Below are positions 44,245 to 53,648 of a stretch of DNA of 64,000 bases, piece by piece. Location: contig NZ_AQXZ01000015.1 in NCBI RefSeq assembly GCF_000380645.1, positions 62,001 to 126,000 on the forward strand, given 5' to 3'. The translations under genes and the position numbers were made by a program. Under the pieces are notes generated by a model. That model did no database searches and was not told the origin of the DNA. It was given only the letters and a program-made list of their open reading frames with translations. This stretch comes from Smaragdicoccus niigatensis DSM 44881 = NBRC 103563 (GTDB taxonomy: Bacteria > Actinomycetota > Actinomycetes > Mycobacteriales > Mycobacteriaceae). Positions within the stretch are counted from its first letter, which is position 1; the number at the start of each line of letters is the position of its first letter.

Positions 44245-45943
44245 CGGCCGCTCCACAACCCGGAGCCGGAACCGCCGCGAACCGATCCTTGGTCCACGCG
44301 ATCAGGTCTGACACCGCCGGCGAGTCAGCCACGACGAGGGTCACGTGCCCTAATCCGGGATATTCGCGGTAATCAATGACCGAGCCTGCGGCGCACTGCG
44401 CAGCGATGAATTCTTTCTGCGTCTCCGCGGGTATGACATCGTCGATCTCCCCCTGCGCAATCCGGACCGGCATGGAAAGCCGCTGCGCAGGAACGTTTTC
44501 CGCCAACCGCTCACCGAAGGCACCGCCCGCGGGATCCCGGACCCAGACCTGCCGGTTGATCATCGCCGAGATCGCCGTCGACACCAGAATTCCGAAGTCA
44601 TCGGTACAGCGCACCGCGATCGCCCGCACCGGAACCTCGAGGACGGGCCGGACATAGTCGGCGACTTTCACGTTCGGATAGTTCGCCGCGTAGCCCGCCA
44701 CCAGGTACGCGCCGATCGTGACGCCGTCGCGCTCCGACTTCAAGTGGGCGATGACCTTCGGTAGATCCGCAGCCGGAGCGAGCGCCCCGACCCCGACGAT
44801 GTTCAGTTCGGGCGCATATGAGCCGGCCAGAATCCCCGTCCACAAAGCGGCGTGCCCGCCCTGGGAGTGTCCCCACACGGCGGTCTGCGGCGAGAGTTCC
44901 ATCCCGGCGATGTGGTGGGCGGCGCGCACGGCGTCGAGCACCGCACGTCCCTCGCCTTGCCCGATCATGTACGGACTCGGCCCTTCGGTGCCGAGCCCGA
45001 TGTAGTCGGGTGCGACGACCGCCCAGCCGTTCTTGATGGCCTCGGTCGGGGGCGGGCCGTAGGTGTCGAACGAGTTGTTGAGCGACGGTGCACATCCTCG
45101 GGCAATGCCGGTCGTGCCGTGGGCCCAGGCGATAACCGGTGTCTGCGGACCGGCATTCGCAGGCACGACGACGAGTGCACTGCCGAGCGCCGGTGAGCCA
45201 TCGTCCCGACTGGTGACGTACAGAATCCGCCAGGCCCGACTCCCCGGCGGGACCGAACCGGTGTAGTCGTGCGCTTTGAGGAGCTTGCCCGGCGCGCCCG
45301 CCGTCGAGGCGGCCTCGTAAAACGCGTCCGGATGGCGCATGTGAACCTGCAGCAACGTGCTGACCGCCGCGAGAACGATCGTCGACACGAGGGCCACCGC
45401 CGGCAGCCACAACTGCCGAAGACGCGGAAAGCGCGGCGGAGCGGAATGCTGCCTGGGCTTCGAGTCGCTGCGGAAGGCACGCAGAATCAATGCCCATCCG
45501 CTGATCGCGATCCACAGCGCAACGACCTCGGCGATCACGATCAAGGTGACGCCCGGCCAGATGAGCGCCAACAACCCGAGGATGATGCCCGCGATCCCGA
45601 AGGCGCCGGCCTCGAACCGGTCGATTGCCGTGCCCCGGAGGGTACTCAGCAGCCGGATCACGCCGTTGACGAGAAGCGCGATTCCCACGACTAGCGTCAG
45701 TGCTCCGGCCGTGACGCTCGGAATGAGGATGACGACCGTCGCCGCGACGATCCACACCACGAGCCGCAGAATCGGCGCGACCCAATGGTGGTCGCGCAAC
45801 GCGAGGAGCTCACCCACGGCCAGGACGAGAAAGCCCCCGGCCACCAGGACTACGAGAAGCTCCAACGACGCAAATGGCTCGACGACGAGTGCGGCGCCCA
45901 GCACCAGCAGCACCAGGCCACCCAGTGCGGCAAGCCATTTCAT
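44237..45943 (-). CDS. Membrane-anchored DUF308-secretory lipase fusion
   Basis: 568-residue protein in two parts. Residues 1-160 are an HdeD/DUF308-like membrane domain with about six helices in paired repeats (LLVVLVAGGFLVLAVGELLALRD, GIAGIILGLLALIWPG). After a further helix near 185-205, residues 225-568 are an alpha/beta hydrolase of the secretory lipase (LIP) type: W-A-H-G-T-T-G for the oxyanion hole, the nucleophile in W-G-H-S-Q-G-G-H near residue 358, an aspartate in E-I-D-D-V-I-P, and the histidine in G-L-G-H-V. The hydrolase would face outside. Whether it cleaves lipids or esters is unknown. The fusion of an acid-stress-type membrane domain to a lipase is unusual. Confidence 0.82.
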   Translation of the reverse strand: MKWLAALGGLVLLVLGAALVVEPFASLELLVVLVAGGFLVLAVGELLALRDHHWVAPILRLVVWIVAATVVILIPSVTAGALTLVVGIALLVNGVIRLLSTLRGTAIDRFEAGAFGIAGIILGLLALIWPGVTLIVIAEVVALWIAISGWALILRAFRSDSKPRQHSAPPRFPRLRQLWLPAVALVSTIVLAAVSTLLQVHMRHPDAFYEAASTAGAPGKLLKAHDYTGSVPPGSRAWRILYVTSRDDGSPALGSALVVVPANAGPQTPVIAWAHGTTGIARGCAPSLNNSFDTYGPPPTEAIKNGWAVVAPDYIGLGTEGPSPYMIGQGEGRAVLDAVRAAHHIAGMELSPQTAVWGHSQGGHAALWTGILAGSYAPELNIVGVGALAPAADLPKVIAHLKSERDGVTIGAYLVAGYAANYPNVKVADYVRPVLEVPVRAIAVRCTDDFGILVSTAISAMINRQVWVRDPAGGAFGERLAENVPAQRLSMPVRIAQGEIDDVIPAETQKEFIAAQCAAGSVIDYREYPGLGHVTLVVADSPAVSDLIAWTKDRFAAVPAPGCGAAVS

Positions 45944-46010
45944 GTCGCCGATGCTACGGACTCCGGGCTGATCAGGTACCGCAAGCGAAGTCGGACTAAG
46001 TTGTCACGAC

Positions 46011-47201
46011 ATGAGCGGTTTTTCGTCGACCCCGTTGGCGGCCCAGCGCACGGTCGAGCGGTTGCGCCCGTTCGCCACCACGATCTTTGCCGAGATGACG
46101 GAGTTGGCGGTTCGCCATGGCGCCGTGAACCTCGGTCAGGGATTCCCCGACGACGACGGACCCGCGGAGATGCTGCGCCAGGCTCAACAGGCGATCGCAA
46201 GCGGCCTCAACCAGTACCCGCCGGGTCGCGGTATGCCGGTCCTTCGCAATGCAATCGCACGCGACCGGGAACTCCGGTATGGCCAGGTCTACGACCCGGA
46301 GGTCGGTGTCCTCGTGACGGTCGGCGCGACCGAGGCGATCTCGGCAGCTATCCTCGGCCTCGTCGAACCCGGCGATGAAGTCCTGCTCATCGAGCCGTAC
46401 TACGACTCCTACGCGGCCTCCGTGGCCCTCGCGGGCGCCGTCCGGCGGACGGTTCCGTTGGTTCGCGACGGCGACGGATTCGCACTCGATCTGGATGCGT
46501 TGCGTCGGGCGCCCGGTCCGCGCACCCGCATGATCATCGTGAACAGTCCGCACAACCCGACCGGAACCGTGCTCAGCCGCGACGAACTGCTGGCGATCGC
46601 CGAAGTCGCAAAAGAACACGACCTCGTCGTGGTCGCCGACGAGGTGTACGAGCATCTGACCTTCGGCGAGCGTCCGCACCTGTCGATCGCATCGCTGCCT
46701 GACATGTACGAACGAACCGTGGTCATCTCCAGCGCGGCCAAGACCTTCAACGTCACGGGGTGGAAGACGGGCTGGGCCTGCGGTCCGGAATCGCTCATTG
46801 ACGCGGTCCGCGCAGCCAAGCAGTTCATGACCTTCGTGGCCGGCGGACCGTTCCAGCCCGCGGTCGCGTACGCGCTCGAAAACGAGCAGGAGTGGATCAA
46901 GACCTCCCGGGACTCGTTCGATGCGCGGCGCCGACTGTTGAATTCCACCCTCGTCGACCTCGGACTCGATGTGACACGTTGCGACGGAAGCTATTTCATC
47001 TGCGCCGACATCACGTCGCTCGGCGCGGACGACGCGCTTGCCTTCTGCCGCGAACTGCCCGGCCGGATCGGCGTCGCCGCGGTACCGGTCAGCGTCTTCA
47101 CCGACCACACCGAACCGTGGCGAAGCTTCGTTCGATTCACATTCTGCAAATCGGTCGAAACGATGCAGGAGGGCGTTGCGCGACTCGCGAAGCTAAAGTA
47201 G
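46011..47201 (+). CDS. dapC: N-succinyldiaminopimelate aminotransferase-type PLP enzyme
   Basis: 396-residue class I/II aminotransferase. The PLP lysine is in I-S-S-A-A-K-T-F-N-V-T-G-W-K; other marks are GAVNLGQGFPDDDGP, NSPHNPTGTVLSRDEL and VVADEVYEHLTF. It matches mycobacterial DapC (Rv0858c) along its length. DapC makes N-succinyl-LL-diaminopimelate on the way to lysine and the peptidoglycan cross-link residue. Close relatives may instead act on methionine or kynurenine, so the substrate is inferred from synteny. The alkB gene follows after 10 bp. Confidence 0.85.
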   Translation: MSGFSSTPLAAQRTVERLRPFATTIFAEMTELAVRHGAVNLGQGFPDDDGPAEMLRQAQQAIASGLNQYPPGRGMPVLRNAIARDRELRYGQVYDPEVGVLVTVGATEAISAAILGLVEPGDEVLLIEPYYDSYAASVALAGAVRRTVPLVRDGDGFALDLDALRRAPGPRTRMIIVNSPHNPTGTVLSRDELLAIAEVAKEHDLVVVADEVYEHLTFGERPHLSIASLPDMYERTVVISSAAKTFNVTGWKTGWACGPESLIDAVRAAKQFMTFVAGGPFQPAVAYALENEQEWIKTSRDSFDARRRLLNSTLVDLGLDVTRCDGSYFICADITSLGADDALAFCRELPGRIGVAAVPVSVFTDHTEPWRSFVRFTFCKSVETMQEGVARLAKLK

Positions 47202-47211
47202 CTTCGAACAT

Positions 47212-47838
47212 GTGTTCGCATCGCTTCAGGACAGCTTGTTCGATTGTTCCGAGCCATCCGTGCCCGCATTGCCGGGTCGCCTTCGGCGCACCGTCCTGAC
47301 CGACGGTGCCTGGGTCGACCATCTGCCGGGCTGGATGGGCGGCTCGGCGCAACTTTTCGACGCCCTCTCCGAGACGGTGCCGTGGCGGTCCGAAAGCCGC
47401 CCGATGTACGACAAGGTGGTCGCCGTACCCCGGTTGACGTGCTTCTACGACGAGAACGACCCGCTCCCCGATCCCCTGTTGACCGATGCCCGGGACGCGC
47501 TCAATCGCTACTACCTCGACGAACTCGGCGAGCCGCTACGCACAGCGGGGCTCTGTCTTTATCGCGACGGCAACGACAGCGTCGCCTGGCACGGCGACAC
47601 GATCGGTCGCGGAAAACTCGAAGACACGATGGTCGCCATCGTGTCGTTCGGGACCTCGCGTCCGCTGTTGCTGCGGCCTTGCGGTGGCGGTACATCCCTG
47701 CGGTTCCACCTCGGGCACGGCGACCTGCTGGTGATGGGCGGCTCGTGCCAGCGGACGTGGGAACACGCCGTCCCGAAGATCACCGGCGCGACCGGACCCC
47801 GCATCAGCGTTCAGTTCCGGCCGCGGGGAGTTCGTTAG
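47212..47838 (+). CDS. alkB: AlkB-type alpha-ketoglutarate-dependent dioxygenase
   Basis: 208-residue iron(II) and 2-oxoglutarate enzyme that removes alkyl groups from DNA or RNA bases. Iron ligands are in A-W-H-G-D-T (histidine and aspartate) and T-W-E-H-A-V-P-K (histidine); the 2-oxoglutarate arginine is in G-P-R-I-S-V-Q-F-R. PRLTCFYDENDPLPDP also fits the family. GTG start 10 bp after dapC suggests co-transcription. Its TAG stop shares TTAG with the convergent SDR gene. Confidence 0.92.
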   Translation: MFASLQDSLFDCSEPSVPALPGRLRRTVLTDGAWVDHLPGWMGGSAQLFDALSETVPWRSESRPMYDKVVAVPRLTCFYDENDPLPDPLLTDARDALNRYYLDELGEPLRTAGLCLYRDGNDSVAWHGDTIGRGKLEDTMVAIVSFGTSRPLLLRPCGGGTSLRFHLGHGDLLVMGGSCQRTWEHAVPKITGATGPRISVQFRPRGVR

Positions 47839-48725
47839 GCCATCAACCCGTTGAACGAGAACTTCACGCTCGTCAGCGATTCGGACAGATTCCACAGCTC
47901 GCGGGCGACCAACGGGTCGCGGGACGCACGCGTCGACTTCGCCGGCCCCGGACTGCCACGCATCCCGAAGAAACCCTGCGGGCCGATGTAGTCCCCGCCG
48001 GCAACGTCCGGCTCGGTCGCCGCGAACAGAACCGGCAACGCACCCGTACGGACGTGCTGCGCGACGAGCATGTTGCCGAGCGCCATCACGTGGCCCTGAA
48101 TCGACTCCGTGTGGCCCTGCAGACCCGTCGCGGTGTAGCCGGGGTGTGCGGCAAGCGACCGAACCTTCGAACCCGCGTTGGTGAGACGGCGCTGCAGTTC
48201 GTAGGCGAACATCAGGTTCGCGAGCTTGGACTGCGCATAGGCGAGCCAGCGGCTGTAGGGCCGCACCCGCCAGTTGAGATCGTCGAGGTCGATCGCCCCG
48301 TACGAGTGGAACGAGCTCGACACCGTGACAACGCGATCGCGCACGCATTCCAGCAACTGACCAGTCAGGGCGAAGTGCCCGAGATGATTGGTGCCGATCT
48401 GCAGCTCGAAGCCGTCGCTCGTACGGCCGAACGGCACCGCCATGACACCGGCGTTGTTGATGAGAACGTCGATCTCGTCGATCGAGCTGGCGAACGCGGA
48501 GATCGATTCGAGGCTGGTCAGATCCAGTTTCCGGACGTCAGCGTTCGACCCGATCTGGCGGGCGACCTCCTCGCCGGCATCCAGATCGCGAACCGCCAAG
48601 ATCACCTGAGCCCCGCTGCGCCCCAATGCTCGCGCAGTAGCTTCACCAAGACCACTGGTGGCGCCGGTGACAACGAACGTTCGGCCGCGCTGGGCGGCGA
48701 TGTTCCGCTCGCTCCAACTCGTCAC
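47835..48725 (-). CDS. Short-chain dehydrogenase/reductase
   Basis: 296-residue NAD(P)-dependent oxidoreductase close to retinol-dehydrogenase/WW-domain-type SDRs. The cofactor motif is T-G-A-T-S-G-L-G-E-A, N-N-A-G-V follows, and the catalytic serine (S-S-S-F-H-S-Y-G), tyrosine and lysine (Y-A-Q-S-K-L-A-N) are in place. Starts at GTG 48725. The substrate is unknown. It is convergent with alkB and divergent from the siderophore-binding protein gene. Confidence 0.9.
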   Translation of the reverse strand: MTSWSERNIAAQRGRTFVVTGATSGLGEATARALGRSGAQVILAVRDLDAGEEVARQIGSNADVRKLDLTSLESISAFASSIDEIDVLINNAGVMAVPFGRTSDGFELQIGTNHLGHFALTGQLLECVRDRVVTVSSSFHSYGAIDLDDLNWRVRPYSRWLAYAQSKLANLMFAYELQRRLTNAGSKVRSLAAHPGYTATGLQGHTESIQGHVMALGNMLVAQHVRTGALPVLFAATEPDVAGGDYIGPQGFFGMRGSPGPAKSTRASRDPLVARELWNLSESLTSVKFSFNGLMA

Positions 48726-48839
48726 GGCGATAGCTTACGACGGGGTAAGAATGGCCTTCGAGGCACACCTCGCCAGGAAGTGAATCGCGGTATCGTCAGC
48801 GGAAGTTCGCCTGCCAGGGTGCCTCGCTAGGAGTTGTGT

Positions 48840-49838
48840 GTGAGTTCATCACGCGGTACGGCCCGAGTGGCAGCCTTCCTGGTGCTCGCGCTGTTCGCCG
48901 GGTTGATCAGCGCGTGCAGTGGGCCTGCGGTGGTCGTGCGGGTGGCACACTCCCGCGGCGAAACCCGCGTTCCCCTCGGGCCGACGCGCATCGTCGCTCT
49001 CGGACGCCAATGGATCGACACGATGAGCGCGCTCGGAGTCGCACCGGTCGGCTACCTCGACGACTTCTCCACGATCGCCGGCGAGCCTGCGCCCTGGCCG
49101 GTCAACGTTCCGGACAGTGCGACTGTCATCGACCCGGGCGGCGACCTCGCGGCGCAGATCAGTGCACTGAAACCGGATTTGATCCTGGCGTCGAGTTACG
49201 CCTCCAGCGAGGCCGATTTCAATGCGATGTCGAAGATCGCGCCGACGCTGCCCAACCTCACCACCGTCGGCGCCGACTCCTGGAGTTCTCAGCTCGACAT
49301 CCTGGGCAAGATCGTGGACAGACAGCAGCAGGCCAAAGATCTCATCGACGGTTTCAAGAAGCGTGTCGCCGACATGGCCGCGAAGTATCCGCATCTCAAA
49401 GGCGAGACGTTCCTCAAGGTTTCGGTGGACTCGCCGATGACGGTGTCGGTCCTCGCGTCAGGCGCGGATTCCCCCACGCGCCTCCTCGGAATGACCCGCC
49501 CCAAGCAGTTCGAGGAATCACTGGAGAAGACGTACAGCGTCAGTCTGCCGTTCAGCCGGATCAAGGAACTCAACTCCGACGTCCTGTTCATCATGGGCAC
49601 GGAGGACCTGCAGACCGCCTTCCGGGAAGCCGACGGCTACGACAACCTGCTCGCGGTGAAGCGCGACACGATCCTTTTCCTCGACCCGGTCATGAGTCTC
49701 GCGGTCAATCGGCCGTCGATTCTTTCCCTCCCCTACGTGCTCGCGAAGACCGATTCGCTTTTCGCGCGCGCCGACGCCTTCGCCGCACCGCTGGCGACCG
49801 CTTCCACCGATACGCCGACGACAGAACCTCAGCGGTAA
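48840..49838 (+). CDS. Iron-siderophore ABC transporter substrate-binding lipoprotein
   Basis: 332-residue lipoprotein. The signal ends in the lipobox L-I-S-A-C with the lipidated C26. The mature part has the two-lobed class III binding-protein pattern of FecB/FepB: R-I-V-A-L-G-R-Q-W-I-D-T-M-S-A-L-G-V-A-P-V-G, L-K-P-D-L-I-L-A-S-S and V-L-F-I-M-G-T-E. It would capture a ferric siderophore outside the cell. AGGAG lies 6 bases before GTG 48840. No permease or ATPase gene is next to it, so it must rely on a transporter encoded elsewhere. Confidence 0.87.
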   Translation: MSSSRGTARVAAFLVLALFAGLISACSGPAVVVRVAHSRGETRVPLGPTRIVALGRQWIDTMSALGVAPVGYLDDFSTIAGEPAPWPVNVPDSATVIDPGGDLAAQISALKPDLILASSYASSEADFNAMSKIAPTLPNLTTVGADSWSSQLDILGKIVDRQQQAKDLIDGFKKRVADMAAKYPHLKGETFLKVSVDSPMTVSVLASGADSPTRLLGMTRPKQFEESLEKTYSVSLPFSRIKELNSDVLFIMGTEDLQTAFREADGYDNLLAVKRDTILFLDPVMSLAVNRPSILSLPYVLAKTDSLFARADAFAAPLATASTDTPTTEPQR

Positions 49839-49876
49839 CGACCAACTCGCGGACCACGAGAGGTGTTGGCAGCAAA

Positions 49877-52210
49877 ATGGATTCCATGACAACGCACGTT
49901 GTGCTCGCGGACACCACCACTGCGGTCGAGAGGAAACTCATCGAGCAGTGGCTCGCGCACGGCGGTGTCGAGGGCGCCACCCGCAAGCCGACCTTGGTGT
50001 CGCTCAACATCAGCGACATCGAGTCCAAGCTCCTGTTCCGCACCGATGACCCCTTGGTTCTACCCGTGCAGGTGTTGTGGCTGCCCCCGGAGCGCGACGG
50101 AGTTCGTCGGTCCCAACTCCGAGATCTGGCGACCTTCACGAACCCGCGGAACCCGAACCGGCTGGCGCAACGGTGGATCGTCAAAAACGCGCCGGACCGG
50201 CACCGCATCCTGACCGGCGAGCCCGCCCGCCTGAGCGAACTCAAGGCTCGCAACGCCAAGGCCGGCGGAGCGATGGACTCCGATTCGCAGGCCCGGTTCA
50301 TCAAGCGAAGCGCCGTACGCGCCCTGTTGCGCGCGGAGCGATCAGTGATCGGCGACCGCTACAAGGTCCCGCGCCTCGTCGCCGAGGAAATCCTCGACAC
50401 TCCGGCGTTCCAACAAGAGCTCAAGCGCCTCGCCGCCGAACTGGGCATGAGTCCAGCCGAGGTGAACCAGCGCGCCGAGGAGAACCTCCGCGAACTCGTG
50501 GCCGTTCAGTCACGACTGCTGACCGACCTGTTCACGCAGGCCATGGGTCAGATTCACAAGCGGGCCTACCACCCGGACGTCGACGAGGCGGGGCTGCGCA
50601 AACTGCAGGCGTTGAACCGCAGGTACCCACTTGTTTTCCTGCCGTCGCACCGCAGCTACGTCGACCCGTTCGTCCTCGGCGAAGTGCTTGCGACGCACGA
50701 ATTTCCGCCGAACCACGTCATGGGTGGCGCAAATCTGAACTTCTGGCCGATGGGACCGATCGCGCGCCGGACGGGCACGGTGTTCATCCGGCGCAGCTTC
50801 GGAAACGACATGATCTACCGAACCGTCATGGAGGAGTACTTCGCGTACTTGCTGTCCAAGCGGTTCAACCTCGAGTGGTACATGGAGGGCGGCCGTACCC
50901 GCACCGGAAAGCTGCGCCCGCCCAAGTACGGCCTGCTCAACTATGTCGCCGACGCGGTACGCGAAGGGCGGGCCGAGGACGCGATGATCGTCCCGGTCTC
51001 GATCACCTATGAGCGTCTCAACGAGCTCGGTGCGATCGCCGATGAGCAGACCGGCGGCCAGAAGCAGTCCGAGGGCCTCGCGTGGATGGCTCGCTACATC
51101 CGGAGCCAGCAGCAATCGACCGGTCACGTCTACATCCGATTCGGTGCGCCGCTCTCGGCCCTGGACCGCCTGGCCGCGCACGGCGATTTGAAGGCGCGCG
51201 CCCGCAAGGGTGAAGACGTCGGCGAGATCACCGACGATGCAGACAGCGCGGCATTCCGGATGGCCGTCCAGAAGCTCGCGTTCGAGACCGCCGTCGGCAT
51301 CAACGCCGTCACCCCGATTTCCGCGAACGCACTGGTGACACTGGCTCTCCTGGGTGTCAACCGTGCGCTCACGATCAGCGAGGTCGAGAACGTCATCGCA
51401 CCCGTTCGCGCCTATATCAGGCAACGGAACATCCCCGGCGGCGGTCTCGAGGCCCTGGCCAACCGTTCCGGCCTCATCGGCGTTCTGACCCGCCTCGAGC
51501 TCGCGAAGGTCGTCACCGGTTACACCGGCGGAGTGGAGGCGGTCTACACGATCGAGCCCGGTCAGCACCTGATCGCGGCCTTCTATCGCAACAACGCCAT
51601 CCACTGGTTCGTCAGTCGCGCGATCCTCGAACTCGCGATCATGCGGGTGTTCGAAGACAACGCCGAAGACGCTTACATGGCCACGTGGGAGGAAGCGCTA
51701 CGACTGCGCGACCTGCTGAAGTTCGAATTCTTCTTCTCGAACCGCAAGACCTTCCGCGCCGAACTCGAAGCGGAACTGAACCTCATCGACCCGGGCTGGA
51801 CGCCGGAGAGTCTCAGCGGTCCGGACCTCCGGAAGAAGCTGCGGGACACCGGCTTCATGACCGCTCACCGCACGCTGCGCTCGTTCTTCGATGCGCAGCT
51901 CGTGGTGGCGGAGCGGCTTGTCGCAACCCCGGTCGACCAGACCGTCGACAAGCCCGAATTCCTCGACGAGTGCGTCAACGTCGGACGTCAGATGTTGTTG
52001 CAGAACCGAATTCACAGCACGGAATCGGTGTCGTCGGAGCTGTTCACGACGGCGTTGAAACTCGCCGACAACCGGGGCCTCGTTGCACCCGGCGCCGACG
52101 ACCTGCATTCGCGCCGCCGTGCCTTCGCGTCCGAACTGCGCGAGATCACATCCCGCCTCAACCGCGTGCAGGCTCTCGACGCGTCGAACCTCAAGACGCT
52201 CGACGACTAG
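49877..52210 (+). CDS. plsB: Glycerol-3-phosphate 1-O-acyltransferase
   Basis: 777-residue membrane-associated acyltransferase that adds the first fatty acid to glycerol-3-phosphate. The catalytic H-x4-D is in P-S-H-R-S-Y-V-D near residue 257; further motifs are G-P-I-A-R-R-T-G-T-V-F-I-R-R, Y-M-E-G-G-R-T-R-T-G and the I-V-P-V-S-I-T-Y-E block. Length and long C-terminal domain fit PlsB. ATG at 49877; a second ATG three codons on is possible. It begins 38 bp after the siderophore-binding gene. Its TAG stop shares CTAG with the cupin gene. Confidence 0.93.
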   Translation: MDSMTTHVVLADTTTAVERKLIEQWLAHGGVEGATRKPTLVSLNISDIESKLLFRTDDPLVLPVQVLWLPPERDGVRRSQLRDLATFTNPRNPNRLAQRWIVKNAPDRHRILTGEPARLSELKARNAKAGGAMDSDSQARFIKRSAVRALLRAERSVIGDRYKVPRLVAEEILDTPAFQQELKRLAAELGMSPAEVNQRAEENLRELVAVQSRLLTDLFTQAMGQIHKRAYHPDVDEAGLRKLQALNRRYPLVFLPSHRSYVDPFVLGEVLATHEFPPNHVMGGANLNFWPMGPIARRTGTVFIRRSFGNDMIYRTVMEEYFAYLLSKRFNLEWYMEGGRTRTGKLRPPKYGLLNYVADAVREGRAEDAMIVPVSITYERLNELGAIADEQTGGQKQSEGLAWMARYIRSQQQSTGHVYIRFGAPLSALDRLAAHGDLKARARKGEDVGEITDDADSAAFRMAVQKLAFETAVGINAVTPISANALVTLALLGVNRALTISEVENVIAPVRAYIRQRNIPGGGLEALANRSGLIGVLTRLELAKVVTGYTGGVEAVYTIEPGQHLIAAFYRNNAIHWFVSRAILELAIMRVFEDNAEDAYMATWEEALRLRDLLKFEFFFSNRKTFRAELEAELNLIDPGWTPESLSGPDLRKKLRDTGFMTAHRTLRSFFDAQLVVAERLVATPVDQTVDKPEFLDECVNVGRQMLLQNRIHSTESVSSELFTTALKLADNRGLVAPGADDLHSRRRAFASELREITSRLNRVQALDASNLKTLDD

Positions 52211-52608
52211 GAAATGTGCCCCGCAGTCGCTGCCGCATGCTCTGCAACGTTCTTGGCGAAGCTCGCGGCGGTCGGGCTCTCGAACTCGTAGCCGACGAAC
52301 GTCTCGTCGCCGACGACCCAGGCATCGTGGCCCGGCTCGATCACGTACGCACTGCCCGGAGTGATATCAGCTTCCGAGCCGTCGTTGTGCACGATGTGCA
52401 TCTGACCGGAGATGACCACGCCGAAGTGCTTGGCCTGGCAACTGTCTCCACCGACGACCGGCTTGATGCACTCCGACCATTTCCAACCGGGCTGCGCAGT
52501 CAGTCGGGCGGCCTTCTGCCCGTTCACGTCAACGACGTCCACCCGCGTCTTCTCCGGGCTTCGGGTCTCGTCGGGGCTGTCGAAACTGCGTGCCTTTACT
52601 CCTGCCAT
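52207..52608 (-). CDS. Cupin domain protein
   Basis: 133-residue single-cupin protein. Core strands are C-Q-A-K-H-F-G-V-V-I-S-G-Q-M-H-I-V-H-N-D-G-S and I-T-P-G-S-A-Y-V-I-E-P-G-H-D-A-W-V. Two histidines and a glutamate could hold a metal. ATG at 52608 is chosen since GGAGAGAG lies upstream; further in-frame sequence is not needed for the fold. The function is unknown; small cupins can be isomerases, dioxygenases or sensors. Convergent with plsB. Confidence 0.83.
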   Translation of the reverse strand: MAGVKARSFDSPDETRSPEKTRVDVVDVNGQKAARLTAQPGWKWSECIKPVVGGDSCQAKHFGVVISGQMHIVHNDGSEADITPGSAYVIEPGHDAWVVGDETFVGYEFESPTAASFAKNVAEHAAATAGHIS

Positions 52609-52748
52609 GACTCTCTCCTCACCAACTATCGCGATACCGATCTGGTACCCACTGTCGATCGTCGTCCCGTCGCCAGGACTGCGAAAGACATAGAGCCAGG
52701 TCGTCACCGTTCTGTCAGGAGCGGCTGCGCATGGCCTAGGTTCGAGGC

Positions 52749-53648
52749 GTGACGAAGACCCATCCCCCACTTCGAAACGGGTTGAATGCGGTCTCGATGC
52801 GGCTGCCGGCTGGTTCTTTCGCGACGGTCGCCGAGTATCTCGTCAGCCGGTTCGGAGAGACTGCGATCGAAGCCGTGAACAGCGAAAACGTGCTCGACGA
52901 GCGGTTGGCTCCGATCGACCTCGACACGCAGTATCGAGCGAACGCGACGATCTGGATCTATCGCGAGCCCGCCGAGGAGGTGGCGGTCCCGTTCGACATC
53001 GAGATCGTGCACCGCGATGACGATCTGGTGGTCATCGACAAGCCGCACTTCCTCGCGACGATGCCGCGCGGACGCCACGTGACCGAATCCGTGCTCGTGC
53101 GTCTGCGGAGGCTGCCCGGACTCGAAGCATGCTCCCCAGCCCACCGCCTCGACCGCCTGACCGCGGGCGTGCTGATCTGCACGGTTCGGCCAGAAGTCCG
53201 TGGCGCGTACCACGAACTTTTCGCATCGGGCCAAGCCGAGAAGACGTACGAAGCAATCGCCCCGGTCAGCGACGCGGAATTCCCGCTCACCTGCACGAGC
53301 CGGATCGTCAAGGAACGCGGCGTGCTGCAAGCCCGCGAGATCACGGGCGCGCCGAACAGCGAAACCGTCGTGTCGAAGGTCGAAACCCGCGGCGATTTCG
53401 CCCGCTACGAATGTCGTCCGATAACCGGGAAAACGCACCAGATTCGGGTGCACCTCAATGCGCTCGGCATTCCGATCGTCGGGGACCCGCTCTACCCCGA
53501 GGTGCTGCCGGATGCGGCTCCGGACTTCACCAATCCGCTTCGGCTACTGGCGAAGTCGATCGCGTTCCGCGATCCGATAACCAGCGTGCTCCGCGAGTTT
53601 CGGAGCCACCGAACACTCGATTGGCCGGATCAAGCGAAGTCAAAATAA
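52749..53648 (+). CDS. RluA-family pseudouridine synthase
   Basis: 299-residue enzyme that turns uridine into pseudouridine in rRNA or tRNA. The catalytic aspartate lies in A-H-R-L-D-R-L-T-A-G-V; other motifs are D-D-D-L-V-V-I-D-K-P-H-F-L, Y-E-C-R-P-I-T-G-K-T-H-Q-I-R-V-H-L-N and P-I-V-G-D-P-L-Y. The N-terminal region is S4-like. GTG start at 52749. Its 3' end overlaps the convergent deazaflavin-dependent reductase by 19 bp. Confidence 0.92.
   Translation: MTKTHPPLRNGLNAVSMRLPAGSFATVAEYLVSRFGETAIEAVNSENVLDERLAPIDLDTQYRANATIWIYREPAEEVAVPFDIEIVHRDDDLVVIDKPHFLATMPRGRHVTESVLVRLRRLPGLEACSPAHRLDRLTAGVLICTVRPEVRGAYHELFASGQAEKTYEAIAPVSDAEFPLTCTSRIVKERGVLQAREITGAPNSETVVSKVETRGDFARYECRPITGKTHQIRVHLNALGIPIVGDPLYPEVLPDAAPDFTNPLRLLAKSIAFRDPITSVLREFRSHRTLDWPDQAKSK

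Noticed and set aside
48836-49876. In-frame upstream extension of plsB by 347 codons, giving a protein of 1124 residues
   Set aside because: The extension lies in another frame of the siderophore-binding lipoprotein gene, which has a clear lipobox and fold. The extension is arginine-rich as expected of a shadow frame, while PlsB begins naturally at 49877.
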